DNA of 64,000 nucleotides, from positions 62,001 through 126,000 of the forward strand of contig DAOUME010000011.1 of NCBI GenBank assembly GCA_034411995.1, written 5' to 3'. The position numbers were made by a program, and so were the translations under genes. This DNA is from JAUVXJ01 sp034411995. Its GTDB lineage: Bacteria > Chloroflexota > Anaerolineae > UBA7937 > B3-Chlor. The notes under the pieces were generated by a model. The model worked only from the letters and a program-made list of their open reading frames with translations, was not told where the DNA came from and searched no databases. The stretch's first letter is position 1. Every line of letters begins with the position of its first letter. Shown here one piece after another: positions 25,068-34,323 of the stretch.

Positions 25068-26034
25068 CTTCGTGTTCCTCCGGGTTTGCAGCGTATTGGA
25101 CGCGTCGTCGCGCCTTGCCCGCGGCCGGAGCCCGCAAGGCACCGGTGCCAGTGTGGGCTTGTGGATAGTAGAACGTCTGCCTGAGCTGGGTGGTGACGGG
25201 TCCGCGCTGAGCGTAGCCCCGGTACGTGCCCCAGAACTGCATCAGACGGAACCGCGGGATGCCGATCAGCTCCCGGCGCAGCACGCCCTGGCGTCGGGCT
25301 TGAGCGTAGTCGCTGAACACGTTGACCAGGAAGAGATGGACGAACTCTCCAAAGCCAAAGCGCTCCTCGGGGAAGATGCGCTTGAGAGCGATGGCTTCCC
25401 TGCGATACCTGTTGTAAGTCTGTCGCGGGCTTTCGTTGTGTACGTGGATCACTTCTGCCTCAGGTACATAGGCGATTCGATAGCCGAGTTGCATGGCACG
25501 CTTGGCCCAATCCAGGTCTTCCAGGCCGGTCAGGGTCTCATCGTAGGGCAGTTGCTCCCACAGAGTGCGGCGGATGGCGGCATTGGCGTTGTTGCAGAAA
25601 GGGTGATCCTGGCTGGGGATGGAGTGGTCCGGGAACCACTGGGCGAAGACCTGGTGTTCAGAAAACTTAGTCGTGTCGTTGCCGCTCTGTTTGCCGTATA
25701 CCAGGCCCACCTTGGGATCTTCGAAGGGCGCCATCAGTCGCGTCAGCCAGTCCTCGTATACCGGGTAGACGTGGGCGCTGGCGACGACGATGAAGTCACC
25801 TCCAGCCGCTTCGCAGGCCAGGTTGAGGGAGCGGCCGAACGAGAACTCCTCGGGTTGGATGTGCAGGATGCGCGCCGGGTATCTGGAGACGATGGAAGGG
25901 GTGGCATCGGTGGAACCCGAGTCGACGACGATGATCTCCATGTTCTTCATCGTCTGCTGCACGATGCCGCTGAGGAGGCGACCGATGTGTTTCTCCTCGT
26001 TGTAGCAGCGGATGACTACCGAACAGCGCGCCAT
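25060..26034 (-). CDS. GT2-family glycosyltransferase
   Basis: A GT-A enzyme of about 324 residues: CSVVIRCYNEEKHIGRLL, MEIIVVDSGSTDATPSI, a DFIVVASAHVYPVYEDW region in place of the classical DxD, and GLEDLDWAKRAMQLGYRIAYVP with the ED acceptor motif. The sequence resembles rhamnosyltransferase-like GT2 proteins. I use ATG 26034; a GTG at 26049 is also in frame and would overlap the upstream gene by 8 nt. The last 25 residues are basic and unstructured. Confidence 0.88.
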   Translation of the reverse strand: MARCSVVIRCYNEEKHIGRLLSGIVQQTMKNMEIIVVDSGSTDATPSIVSRYPARILHIQPEEFSFGRSLNLACEAAGGDFIVVASAHVYPVYEDWLTRLMAPFEDPKVGLVYGKQSGNDTTKFSEHQVFAQWFPDHSIPSQDHPFCNNANAAIRRTLWEQLPYDETLTGLEDLDWAKRAMQLGYRIAYVPEAEVIHVHNESPRQTYNRYRREAIALKRIFPEERFGFGEFVHLFLVNVFSDYAQARRQGVLRRELIGIPRFRLMQFWGTYRGYAQRGPVTTQLRQTFYYPQAHTGTGALRAPAAGKARRRVQYAANPEEHEGE

Positions 26035-26041
26035 AGATGGC

Positions 26042-26977
26042 TCAGACACCGGGTTTCACCTTGACTATGCCGACGGGTTGATACCTGGGGTCCCAGACAC
26101 CCCACGGCATGCCATTGTTACCTGACTGGTAGTAGAAATCGGCGAGATTATCGCGCAGCTCTGCGCAATTCCGCAGCGCATCGAATAGCTCATCGTAGCG
26201 GTCGAAGTTGGAGGGGCAATCCGACGGCAGGTCGAAGATCCCGCGCAGGGCTGCTTCGGTGTAGCACCATCCCTTCGAAGGCTGGTGGAACCAATCATTA
26301 TCCCTGGCCGCCGCCAGTGTCGCCACGAGTTGACCGCCTGGCTTCAGGACGCGCATCAACTCATGCACGCAGTCCTTAAGGTCGTCTGGGTGGTTGTGTT
26401 CCAGCGCGGAGATGGATACGACAGCGTCTATGCTACCGGACTGGATATCTGTCATCGTCCGGAGGTCTTGGTTATACACATAGACCGTCCCTTCGCCGCG
26501 GCGCTCCAACTGATGGGACAGGCCCTTGACCGCTTTGCGGAGCTTGGCAGGATAGTTCTTCCAGAACCTCGGATAGCGAGGTGGTAGGAACTCCCTCAGC
26601 GAGTCAGGCAGTATGGGGTTCGCAAGATCCTTTTCTCTCAACCCGACGATCCGATAGGCTTGCCGGAACCTGCGAGGCAAGTTGGCGCGGCTGGTCCGGT
26701 CAACGCTGATCACGTCTATACCTTGCTCGGCAAGCCACCACTGCATCACGCCTCGCCCGGCGCCTGCGTCGATGATCAGCATCCCGGGCCGTGCATCGAC
26801 TTCCCGGGCAGCCCAGGAAAGATCGAGCAGGTAGTGCCATCCAAGCCCGATACCCAGGACCTCGCTGATCTCTCTCATGTGCTCCGCGAGGTCGTGCTGT
26901 TGCTCGAGCAGCGAGACGGACAGGAGTTCCAGCCGTTCGTTACTGTCGTTCACAGGTGGCATACTCTCGTTGGTCAC
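26042..26977 (-). CDS. SAM-dependent methyltransferase
   Basis: A 311-residue class I methyltransferase: MLIIDAGAGRGVMQWWLAEQ (motif I, about 66-85), DVISVDRTS (strand 2), DIQSGSIDAVVSISALEHN and VLKPGGQLVATLA. The first 60 residues are polar. Probably modifies a glycan or its lipid carrier, judged from context. Start is GTG 26977, with ATG 26962 as alternative. Confidence 0.82.
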   Translation of the reverse strand: MTNESMPPVNDSNERLELLSVSLLEQQHDLAEHMREISEVLGIGLGWHYLLDLSWAAREVDARPGMLIIDAGAGRGVMQWWLAEQGIDVISVDRTSRANLPRRFRQAYRIVGLREKDLANPILPDSLREFLPPRYPRFWKNYPAKLRKAVKGLSHQLERRGEGTVYVYNQDLRTMTDIQSGSIDAVVSISALEHNHPDDLKDCVHELMRVLKPGGQLVATLAAARDNDWFHQPSKGWCYTEAALRGIFDLPSDCPSNFDRYDELFDALRNCAELRDNLADFYYQSGNNGMPWGVWDPRYQPVGIVKVKPGV

Positions 26978-27047
26978 TGGTTAGGCAAGTCGTTGCCGTC
27001 AACTGACCGCTGATCCAATCCGCACGCAGCGAGAAATCCCCGGGCGG

Positions 27048-28037
27048 TCAGGCCGCATCATTACTGGCTTCGTTCGCGACTCGGCCCGACGGAAGCACCC
27101 GCGGCAAGCGGATCGCTTGAGAAAGGAAACCATAGATGTGAGCTAACGCTTGAAGAGTCGAAACGTGATCCTTCCGCCGGATGGTCGCCAGCATCAGAGC
27201 CAGCACCTGTTCGGGGAAGCTCACCAGTCCCATGCGGAGGCTGGCCACGGCCAGGCCAGTGCGGCCATGCCTCGTGGCAGTGAGCACAGCTTCGGACCTC
27301 CCCGTCCCTCGTGCGCGCCTACAGAAGTATCGCCTGGTCATCCGCTCCGCCGGGACATGGTGATGGACCACGGCAGCCGGCGTGTAGACCACCAGCTTGC
27401 CAGAACTCAGGATTCGCCTTTGCAACTCAGTGTCCTCATGGCCCATGAGGAGGTTCCCCTTGCGGCCCAACTCTGTCGAAAACAGACCCACCTGGGAAAA
27501 GGCCTGCCTGGCGAAGGAGCAGTTCGTGCCTATGAGGCGCTCGGGCCAGCGCAGGGTCCGCAGTTCGTCACCCCAATCGACAATGCTCAGGCTGCGCAGC
27601 ATCGTGTCCGCCAGCCACGAGGGACGTGGTGCATCCCAAATGGGAAGCACCTTTCCGCCAACCGCCCAGACGTTGGGGTTGGAGTCATACACTTCCAGCA
27701 AGCTGGCTAGCCAGTTGGGATCGGCCTTGGCGTCGTCATCGAGGAACGCGACTATCTCTCCCTTCGCCTCTCGGATTCCAGTGTTACGTGCCTGGGAAAG
27801 ACCTTCCCTGGCCTCCTGGAGGTAGCGCAGAGGTACTGGTCCCTCGCTGGCCATGTCGTGTATCATGGTTGCTGTCCCGTCCGCAGGTTTGTTGTCCACC
27901 ACGATTATCTCATATCCCTCGCGGCCAGCGAAAGATTGGGCTTGCAGGCTCCGAACCGCTTCCTCCAGGAGCTGCGGATGGCCATAGGTGCAGACGATGG
28001 CCGAGATGCGCACGAAGTCCCGATCGGCCACTGGCAT
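27048..28037 (-). CDS. GT2-family glycosyltransferase (paralogue A)
   Basis: A 329-residue GT-A enzyme: ISAIVCTYGHPQLLEEAV, YEIIVVDNKPADGTAT, and EIVAFLDDDAKADPNWL with the metal-binding DDD. The central region LPIWDAPRPSWLADTMLRSL and GTNCSFARQAF are shared with the next protein (28100-29053) at clearly recognisable similarity. The two are tandem paralogues and may add successive sugars. The ATG start is in a 62-nt gap after the paralogue. Confidence 0.88.
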   Translation of the reverse strand: MPVADRDFVRISAIVCTYGHPQLLEEAVRSLQAQSFAGREGYEIIVVDNKPADGTATMIHDMASEGPVPLRYLQEAREGLSQARNTGIREAKGEIVAFLDDDAKADPNWLASLLEVYDSNPNVWAVGGKVLPIWDAPRPSWLADTMLRSLSIVDWGDELRTLRWPERLIGTNCSFARQAFSQVGLFSTELGRKGNLLMGHEDTELQRRILSSGKLVVYTPAAVVHHHVPAERMTRRYFCRRARGTGRSEAVLTATRHGRTGLAVASLRMGLVSFPEQVLALMLATIRRKDHVSTLQALAHIYGFLSQAIRLPRVLPSGRVANEASNDAA

Positions 28038-28099
28038 ACAGCTCTGTCATCTCCTGGCTGACGCCTGCTGAGCTTCCACCCTTGAGACCCTTCAGGCGC

Positions 28100-29053
28100 T
28101 CAGCGCGAGTCGCGGGTGAGTAGGCTCTCAGCAAAGCCCACGACATGCCCCCAATAATGATAGACCATTCTCTGGTGAATGAAGGGCACCCCAGTCCGGT
28201 GCCTGAGAACGATCCAGCCAATTTGCAGCAGTCGCCATCCCAGCAGCAAGAAGTCGACGGCGGCTCTGCGAAAGGCGGCCCCCTTCCCCTCCTGCTTGGC
28301 CAAAAGCACCATTTGCGAGCGCGAAGATCCAAACTGGCGTCGAAGGAAGTACGATTTGGTCAGACGCTCTGGAGGCACGTGGTGGTAAACCACGGCGTCC
28401 GGAGCGTAGAATACAACCTTGTCCCTGGCATGGATGCGCTGCTGGATTTCTGTGTCTTCCCAGCCGAGAAGTGCTTCTCCCCGTCTTCCCAGGTTGGGGT
28501 CGAAATGGCCCAGCTCCGAGAAAACGCTGTGTCGAAAAGAGCAGTTGGCGCCCAGGATCCTCTCCGGCCAAGCCAGGGCTGTCGGCTCGTCTCCCCGATC
28601 CACCAGGCTCAGCCATCCCTCGTACTCTTCTGACCACCATTCTGGCCGTTCATCTGTGTGCCAAGTGGGGAGTATCTTTCCGCCTGCGGCCCAGATACGG
28701 GGGTCACTGTCAAACGCCTCCAGCAGTGCTGCCAGCCAGCGGGGGTCAGCCTCGGCATCGTCATCGAGAAAGGCAACGATCTCGCCCCTGGCGGCCTCGA
28801 GGCCGCGGTTTCGCGCGTGGGACAGCCCCTGGCGGGTCTCGAGGACATAGCTCACGGGCGGGGAGGAGGTGTCACCCAAGCAGTGCACCACTTCCGGTGT
28901 CTGATCTCCTGAGTTGTTGTCCACGACGATGATCTCATACTGGTCAGACGACAGCGTCTGGTTGAGCAGGCTACTGATGGCCCCTCGCAGCAGGTCTGGG
29001 TTTCGGTAGGTACAGACAACAACAGAGATGCGCGGACTCCTCGTCCGGGCCAT
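28100..29053 (-). CDS. GT2-family glycosyltransferase (paralogue B)
   Basis: A GT-A enzyme of about 317 residues: ISVVVCTYRNPDLLRGAI, YEIIVVDNNSGDQTPEV, EIVAFLDDDAEADPRWL, and GANCSFRHSVFSELG. It shares its whole layout with the following paralogue, including HHVPPERLTKSYFLRR versus HHVPAERMTRRYFCRR. ATG 29053 is preferred because the similarity starts there; a longer frame to 29095 overlaps the epimerase gene by 19 nt. Confidence 0.88.
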   Translation of the reverse strand: MARTRSPRISVVVCTYRNPDLLRGAISSLLNQTLSSDQYEIIVVDNNSGDQTPEVVHCLGDTSSPPVSYVLETRQGLSHARNRGLEAARGEIVAFLDDDAEADPRWLAALLEAFDSDPRIWAAGGKILPTWHTDERPEWWSEEYEGWLSLVDRGDEPTALAWPERILGANCSFRHSVFSELGHFDPNLGRRGEALLGWEDTEIQQRIHARDKVVFYAPDAVVYHHVPPERLTKSYFLRRQFGSSRSQMVLLAKQEGKGAAFRRAAVDFLLLGWRLLQIGWIVLRHRTGVPFIHQRMVYHYWGHVVGFAESLLTRDSR

Positions 29054-29076
29054 GGCGAACCCCTGGCAGATGTCGA

Positions 29077-30261
29077 TCAGGTTGGAAAGTACCATTTGAT
29101 GAACTGAGCGGTCAGAGCCATACCCCGCTCGAGGTCGAAAGCAGGTTGGTAGCCCAGAAGTCGGCGCGCCTTGTCAATACGTACCCGGGTCTGGGCCCGG
29201 TACAGGAGCAGTCTCGATGGACTGGGTTCCTGCATCACCCGATCTGCGTGAGCGGACCTGGGGCTTGCTACAGAGACCACAGGAGGGCGGGGTCGATCCA
29301 GATAGCGCTCTCTGAACTGCGCCCAAGACTCGGGCGCGAGTCGTTGGGCAAGCCTGTAGGGCCAGTTCACGACGGGCGTTTCTACCAGGGCCACCCGCAC
29401 ATCGGGGTTGGAGAAGACCTTGCGCCACCGCCGCCAGGTGGGTGAGGAAGCCCACGAAGATCGCGGTGGGGCAGAAGTGCCCGCCGGCTGCTTGGTCGGG
29501 ATCGGCACCGTCGATGAGGTGCCCAGAATGCGCTCGAAGGCGGCGAAGAACTGGTGCCAGGTGACGGGCTCGTCGGCTGTGAGGAGGAAGGATTCGCCGA
29601 TGGCCTCGTCCTTCACGGCGGCCAGGATCATGCCGTGCACCACGTCGTCAACGTAGACGGCGTTGCAGAGCCCGTCGTCGTCGGGAAGGGCCACTGGACC
29701 TCTCTGGAGCTGATCGACTATGCCCAGCGTCCAGGCCTTGGAGAAGGGACCGTAAACGATAGTGGGCTGGACGATGGCCACTGGCAAGCTATTCTCCTGG
29801 TGGTACCGCAACATCAGGTTCTCGGCTTCCAGTTTCGTGTCCGCGTATAGATCCCCGGTCTTGGTCCTAGGACAGGTCTCGTCTAGGAACCCATCAGGCG
29901 TTCCATAGACCGATACGGTGCTCACGTGAACCACGCGTGTCACATTGGCCTCCAGAGCGGCCTCGGCCACATTCTGAGTGCCCTGGACTGACACCGCGCG
30001 ACGATGCCTCGCATCACCGGCGAAGTCGTATGCGCAGTGAAAGACGAGGTGGCAACCCTGCACCGCTTCCTTCAGAACGTCTCCGTCGGTTATGTCGCCG
30101 CGGATCATTTTGATCGGAAAGCGGGCGATTCGCGACGCCTTGCTGAAGTTGCGCACGAGGACGCGCACCTCTGCACCATGCTCAAGCACCAGTTTCTCCA
30201 CGAGGCGTCCCCCAATGAAACCGGTGCCGCCCGTGACGAGGACTTCCCTCCCCTCCAACAT
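29077..30261 (-). CDS. NAD-dependent epimerase/dehydratase family protein
   Basis: An extended SDR of about 394 residues: VLVTGGTGFIGGRLVEKL (GxxGxxG at the N-terminus), HVSTVSVYG with the catalytic Ser, and Y-x3-K in GDLYADTKLEAENL. The C-terminal 120 residues contain a proline- and arginine-rich insertion (RSSWASSPTWRRWRK) before the usual RAQTRVRIDKARRLLGYQP ending. It probably makes or modifies a nucleotide sugar. The ATG overlaps the upstream TGA by one base (TGATG). Confidence 0.88.
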   Translation of the reverse strand: MLEGREVLVTGGTGFIGGRLVEKLVLEHGAEVRVLVRNFSKASRIARFPIKMIRGDITDGDVLKEAVQGCHLVFHCAYDFAGDARHRRAVSVQGTQNVAEAALEANVTRVVHVSTVSVYGTPDGFLDETCPRTKTGDLYADTKLEAENLMLRYHQENSLPVAIVQPTIVYGPFSKAWTLGIVDQLQRGPVALPDDDGLCNAVYVDDVVHGMILAAVKDEAIGESFLLTADEPVTWHQFFAAFERILGTSSTVPIPTKQPAGTSAPPRSSWASSPTWRRWRKVFSNPDVRVALVETPVVNWPYRLAQRLAPESWAQFRERYLDRPRPPVVSVASPRSAHADRVMQEPSPSRLLLYRAQTRVRIDKARRLLGYQPAFDLERGMALTAQFIKWYFPT

Positions 30262-31301
30262 CAGCTCCTCGCTCCTTGTTCTGTAGGCTGCACCCATGGC
30301 AACTCCAGTGGCTGACGTCGCGCGTAGCACCGTTCGATTAGCGCCACCGACCGGCATCCTTCCGAACCTGGCACAGATGGAGGGCGCCCGGTCCGAATGG
30401 CCTCTATCCAGTCGTGGAACTGGGGAAGGAACAGCTCTGTGAAGTCCTGTGGAGCGGGAGCCTGGTCCCTGTGCCGGATGCCCATTCCGGCGAGCCCGGG
30501 ACCATCGTCCCTGGAGCGCAGCACCGCTTCGTTGGTGCGAAGGCTTACTTCCAGCTCGGCGTGCCGTCCTCGGATGATAGCGGTGTTGCGGAGGTTGCGG
30601 GTTCGGCTCAGTTCCACAACGCCTCGTGCCCTGGACGTCATACAGAGACGCAGTTCACAATCGGCTTCCACGCCTCCATAACTGTCGTCGTAGTATTCGT
30701 AGCTCTCCGCTTCACCCAACCACCAGAGCAGTTGATCCAGGGTATGAGCGCCGGTGTCAGCCAGGACTCCCCCGCCGGCGCTGTCGGCACGGAAGAAGAA
30801 ATCAGATTGTACCGGCCAGTTATAGACGTTGCCTTCGCGGAAGTCGAAGGATTCGATGGGTCCCAGCACCTCGTTATCCAGAGCCCATTTGGCGAACTGG
30901 GCTGAGTGCAGAAACCTCCTCATGAGACCCACGGCGAGCACGGCGTGTCCCTCGTGGGCGGCCTCGATCATGGCGTCACATTGGGACGCAGACGTTGCCA
31001 TGGGCTTTTCCACCAGGACGTGGACGCCATGCCTCAGCAGGTCGACACTGATGGGCTCGTGGAGCGAATGCGGTGTGGCCACTATCGCTGCATCGGCGTT
31101 CCCCAGCACCTGGTGGTAGTCGGTCGCCGTCTCGACGTCGTCGGCTTCCCTGGTGAGCTGCTGCAACCGCTGTCTGTCCGGATCTACGAGCCACACCAGT
31201 CGTGAATCGGGATGAGACTGCACTGCTGGCATGTGGCATCGTTGCGAGACCGCGCCGCAGCCGATAATGGCAATCCGAAGAGGCTCCTTACTCACCGTCA
31301 T
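30261..31301 (-). CDS. Gfo/Idh/MocA-family oxidoreductase
   Basis: A 346-residue NAD(P)-dependent sugar oxidoreductase: IAIIGCGAVSQRCHMPAV is the Rossmann motif, the catalytic EKP lies in HVLVEKPMATSASQ, and GGGVLADTGAHTLDQLLWW is the conserved C-terminal substrate-domain segment. Such proteins act on inositol or nucleotide-sugar carbons. It is followed by the epimerase gene with which it overlaps, so they probably act in one pathway. Confidence 0.9.
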   Translation of the reverse strand: MTVSKEPLRIAIIGCGAVSQRCHMPAVQSHPDSRLVWLVDPDRQRLQQLTREADDVETATDYHQVLGNADAAIVATPHSLHEPISVDLLRHGVHVLVEKPMATSASQCDAMIEAAHEGHAVLAVGLMRRFLHSAQFAKWALDNEVLGPIESFDFREGNVYNWPVQSDFFFRADSAGGGVLADTGAHTLDQLLWWLGEAESYEYYDDSYGGVEADCELRLCMTSRARGVVELSRTRNLRNTAIIRGRHAELEVSLRTNEAVLRSRDDGPGLAGMGIRHRDQAPAPQDFTELFLPQFHDWIEAIRTGRPPSVPGSEGCRSVALIERCYARRQPLELPWVQPTEQGARS

Positions 31302-31304
31302 CTC

Positions 31305-32165
31305 TCAGGGCCGATCTATAGGTAGAATGGGATGTCGTTCCCGCAGGGCCTGGAAGTACTGGTGGTATTCGCGCCCGGCGTACAGGAAGAAGACTCGCTT
31401 GCGCGGCCAGAGGGCGCCGAATTTCTCGTCCGGCTTCACGCTGCCCGGGCAGACCAGCTCAAAGAGCTGCAGCTCCGGAAGGCCGACCTGCTGGCCGGCT
31501 GCGCGGAGGCCACTCTCACTCCAGTAAGCTACGTGCAGGCGCGGCTTCAGATAGACATGATCCCCTATCGGTCCGCCATCGTAGAAGTCAGTGGTGCCGG
31601 TAATGACACCTCCAGGGGACAGGTGGCGCTCGAGCAGTCTAAGAGACCGCATCGGCGCCGCGAAGTGCTCGAAAACCTCTACCGCCACGATCAAGTCGTA
31701 CTGGGCGCTCTCTGGCAAGTCGTCAGGATGGAAGTACCTCTCCCCATGGCATGCGTGATTCCTCAACTGTGTCAAGTCCCTGGAGAGGTCGCAGCCCCAG
31801 ACATCGAACCCTTCTTCCATGAGCTGGAAGAAGGTCGGTGTGTTCCCCGTACCGTAAAGGAGAATCGTAGAGAGTCCCAATTCATCGTGAAGGAGCTTGG
31901 AAAGGAAGTACTCTCGGTAGCCCCCGCCTCCTACTCCTGTCCCCGCAGTCAGGCCTTCTCCCTCGTGCAGGTCCTCGTACAGGTCACGATCCAGTTCGCG
32001 CTGAAGGAAGTTGCACTCCGGGCAGCGATACCATAGCCTGCCGTATGAGGTCTCGAATGGTTGCGACTGCGCCTGGCATACGCGGCAAAGCTGCACCGAG
32101 CCTCTCCCGGGGGGATCCCCGGGGCTACGGCCCACGAGGGCTCGGCGGAGCCCGTTAAGCCCCAT
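31305..32165 (-). CDS. Methyltransferase with N-terminal zinc-binding region
   Basis: A 286-residue protein beginning with a Cys4 region (LCRVCQAQ, then RCPECNFLQRE), as in sugar C-methyltransferases. The fold follows: STILLYGTGNTPTFFQLM in the motif I position, GFDVWGCDLSRD and YDLIVAVEVFEHFAAP. GTGNTP deviates from the usual DxGxGxG. ATG 32165 is preceded by GGAGG. In context it probably methylates a nucleotide sugar. Confidence 0.8.
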   Translation of the reverse strand: MGLNGLRRALVGRSPGDPPGRGSVQLCRVCQAQSQPFETSYGRLWYRCPECNFLQRELDRDLYEDLHEGEGLTAGTGVGGGGYREYFLSKLLHDELGLSTILLYGTGNTPTFFQLMEEGFDVWGCDLSRDLTQLRNHACHGERYFHPDDLPESAQYDLIVAVEVFEHFAAPMRSLRLLERHLSPGGVITGTTDFYDGGPIGDHVYLKPRLHVAYWSESGLRAAGQQVGLPELQLFELVCPGSVKPDEKFGALWPRKRVFFLYAGREYHQYFQALRERHPILPIDRP

Positions 32166-32168
32166 CCG

Positions 32169-33062
32169 TCAACCTCCTCGTCCCTCCAACAGGTCGCTGT
32201 ACGACACCCTGGGGAAAACCTCAAGCCGGGTCTCTGCGCTGGCATTGCGTATCACGCCGCCATGCTCTGCAAAGAACTGTTGGGCTTGCCGGTAGGCCAT
32301 CTCCATGCGTTCCACCTTGGGGTCGTGCCACCTGTATCCCGGCCCGAAGTAGTCTGGGTGGAAGTGATTGATGTCCTCTGTGCGCGACGTGATTACCGTG
32401 CCCGTCACCTCGTCTTTCTGGGCAGGGGGTTGGTAGTTGTGGTCGATACCGATCAGGTAGAGCTCCCTGCAGCCCAGGTAGTATGCGAGTTGCAGGTTGA
32501 GATAGGTGACCGTGCCACCCCAGAAGACCCGGCGGACGAAGTCCGATGAGAATGTGAATGGCCTGGTGTCGTAGTCCCGCACGAAATTGATGAAGATGGT
32601 GTCCTCGTCCGGTCGGAGGCAGTATCTCAGATCACGAGGAAGGATCTTGGTGGTACCCCGCAGGGCATTGATGGTCTCCGCCCTGTCCTCAGCGACGAGC
32701 ACATCCTCCACCGTGTAGTAGGTAGGCATAAAACCCATCTCACCGAACATCAGGAAAATGGCGTTGCAGCCAATGGTGATCTCATCCTTCAGCAGTCGCA
32801 CGTCAGTCTGCCGGAGACTGGGTCCTCCGCCGACGACGAAAGCCCGCCGACCACGATGTTTGTCTCTCAGAGAGACCAGCCTGGCTTCATTGTCTCTGAG
32901 GGCCACGCCGTGGCTGGCGAACTGGTATGGCAGCTCCGATAGGGCGTCCCACGGCCGGCGCGCCACGGCGCGCGTGCGGCAAGTGACAGCCTTCAGCAGT
33001 CGCAGCGGACTGCGTCTACTACTCCATGAAGCTGGGTCGACGGCTGGCTGGTCCATGATCAC
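32169..33062 (-). CDS. DUF115 (MptE-like/MAF-type) protein, second of two
   Basis: A 297-residue protein with AFVVGGGPSLRQTDVRLL near residue 74 and LAYYLGCRELYLIGIDHNY near 190, the same two blocks as the protein at 21232-22020, plus a shared NHFHPDYFGPGYRWHDP stretch. Both copies are likely transferases related to MAF or sialyltransferase-like proteins, probably for a CMP-activated sugar. The copies have diverged well outside the blocks, so this is an old duplication. Start is GTG 33062 or ATG 33056. Confidence 0.8.
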   Translation of the reverse strand: MIMDQPAVDPASWSSRRSPLRLLKAVTCRTRAVARRPWDALSELPYQFASHGVALRDNEARLVSLRDKHRGRRAFVVGGGPSLRQTDVRLLKDEITIGCNAIFLMFGEMGFMPTYYTVEDVLVAEDRAETINALRGTTKILPRDLRYCLRPDEDTIFINFVRDYDTRPFTFSSDFVRRVFWGGTVTYLNLQLAYYLGCRELYLIGIDHNYQPPAQKDEVTGTVITSRTEDINHFHPDYFGPGYRWHDPKVERMEMAYRQAQQFFAEHGGVIRNASAETRLEVFPRVSYSDLLEGRGG

Positions 33063-33111
33063 GAAACCCAGTTACACCAGTGCTCTGACCTGACGGTGCG
33101 ATTCGCTGAGG

Positions 33112-34161
33112 TCATTTCTTCCGAAAGACAATCGATCGCCAGGAAGCGCCAATGCGTTGGTAGAGAGGCGAGTTCAAGACAATCTCGTCCACGGCGCGCT
33201 GGACGCCTGGCCAGCTCGGCGCCTGGTAGTCATCGAAAACCAGGTACCCTCCCTGCTTCAGCAGGGGCGAGTACAGCTCAAAGTCCATCTTGACGCCTTC
33301 GTAGCTATGGTCACCGTCTATGAAGAGCAGGTCGTACTCTTGTTGGCTGGCCTGTTCCACGGCGGCTGGCGAGGTGGAATACTCCTGTATGATGCGATAG
33401 TCGGTGGGCGGGATCATCAGACGATCAAAGTTGCGCTGCAAGATGTCCCTGGTGACGCACAAGCCGGTGTTGGTATCTAGGTTTTCTGCTCCATAGTATC
33501 CGTCGAGGGGATCTATCACGGCCACGCTAACGCGCCTGAAGAGGCAGGAAGCGCTGTCATGGATGACGATGGCGTTCACTCCGAAGAGGGTGCCGATCTC
33601 GAGGACGCGCAACTCGTCGCCACCGACGGCTCGTGCTACGAGCAGTCTCAAGATGGCGTCTTGCACATTACTGGCCAGCCGACCCTGACATAGACTTTCC
33701 ACCTGGCTGATCCGTTGCTGCAGATACCGTAGGTGGCTGGCTGTGACCGTGAGCCCCAGGGCCTCGCTCCAAAAGGTGCAAAAGAGGCGCTCGTCTTCGG
33801 ACGTCAGCACGCGGCTGAACGTCTGGTACCATTTGGAGTCTCTTCGCGCGAACTCCGCGGCACGCTCACGCCTCTCCGCGGAGAATGCGTTCTCCATCGC
33901 TTTGACCAACCGATCGGACCCGGTCTTGAGCTCGGCGTTTCGCTCGATCTGGATCCTTAGATACAGCAGTGTTACGCTGAGATAGAGGATCACCAGGGCG
34001 GCAGGCGTGCCCAGATAGTAGCCTGGAAGGCCGCTGTACGAGTAGGCGACCAGGCCTACACTCACCAGCAGGCTCAGGCTGAGCCAGGCACGGGGTCGCT
34101 CCTTTGCTAGTGCATGCAGCAGCCTCACCGTCTCCGACCTTGCTCTTTTCACGACGTCCAC
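33112..34161 (-). CDS. Membrane-anchored class I methyltransferase (Methyltransf_24-like)
   Basis: A protein of about 349 residues. An N-terminal segment includes two hydrophobic helices near residues 25-60, then a basic coiled stretch, then a SAM-type fold: LRVLEIGTLFGVNAIVI as motif I, VSVAVIDPLDGYYG for strand 2 and YDLLFIDGDHSYEGVKMD, which is diagnostic of Methyltransf_24/cephalosporin-hydroxylase-like proteins. GTG 34161 is preceded by GGAGG with 7-nt spacing. A 162-nt gap separates it from the ABC transporter genes upstream. It could be a glycan-terminating or chain-length enzyme, but that is speculation. Confidence 0.78.
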   Translation of the reverse strand: MDVVKRARSETVRLLHALAKERPRAWLSLSLLVSVGLVAYSYSGLPGYYLGTPAALVILYLSVTLLYLRIQIERNAELKTGSDRLVKAMENAFSAERRERAAEFARRDSKWYQTFSRVLTSEDERLFCTFWSEALGLTVTASHLRYLQQRISQVESLCQGRLASNVQDAILRLLVARAVGGDELRVLEIGTLFGVNAIVIHDSASCLFRRVSVAVIDPLDGYYGAENLDTNTGLCVTRDILQRNFDRLMIPPTDYRIIQEYSTSPAAVEQASQQEYDLLFIDGDHSYEGVKMDFELYSPLLKQGGYLVFDDYQAPSWPGVQRAVDEIVLNSPLYQRIGASWRSIVFRKK

Positions 34162-34323
34162 CAGCCAACCTCCAGACCTATCAGCAGTGGAGATGAAGGG
34201 ATGTTGCAGTACCCCTGCTCGACGAGTTCGATACCTCGAGGGCGTGACGTGACTGGATGGCCCATAGCCTCCAGCCACGCCTGGTCGACGCTGTTGTCGA
34301 CGAGGGCACAGAGAAGTAGCTGC

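Noticed and set aside
34162..34323. Possible small gene between the membrane methyltransferase and the ABC ATPase.
   Set aside because: The only open frame mostly overlaps the ATPase gene antisense and codes for no recognisable protein.
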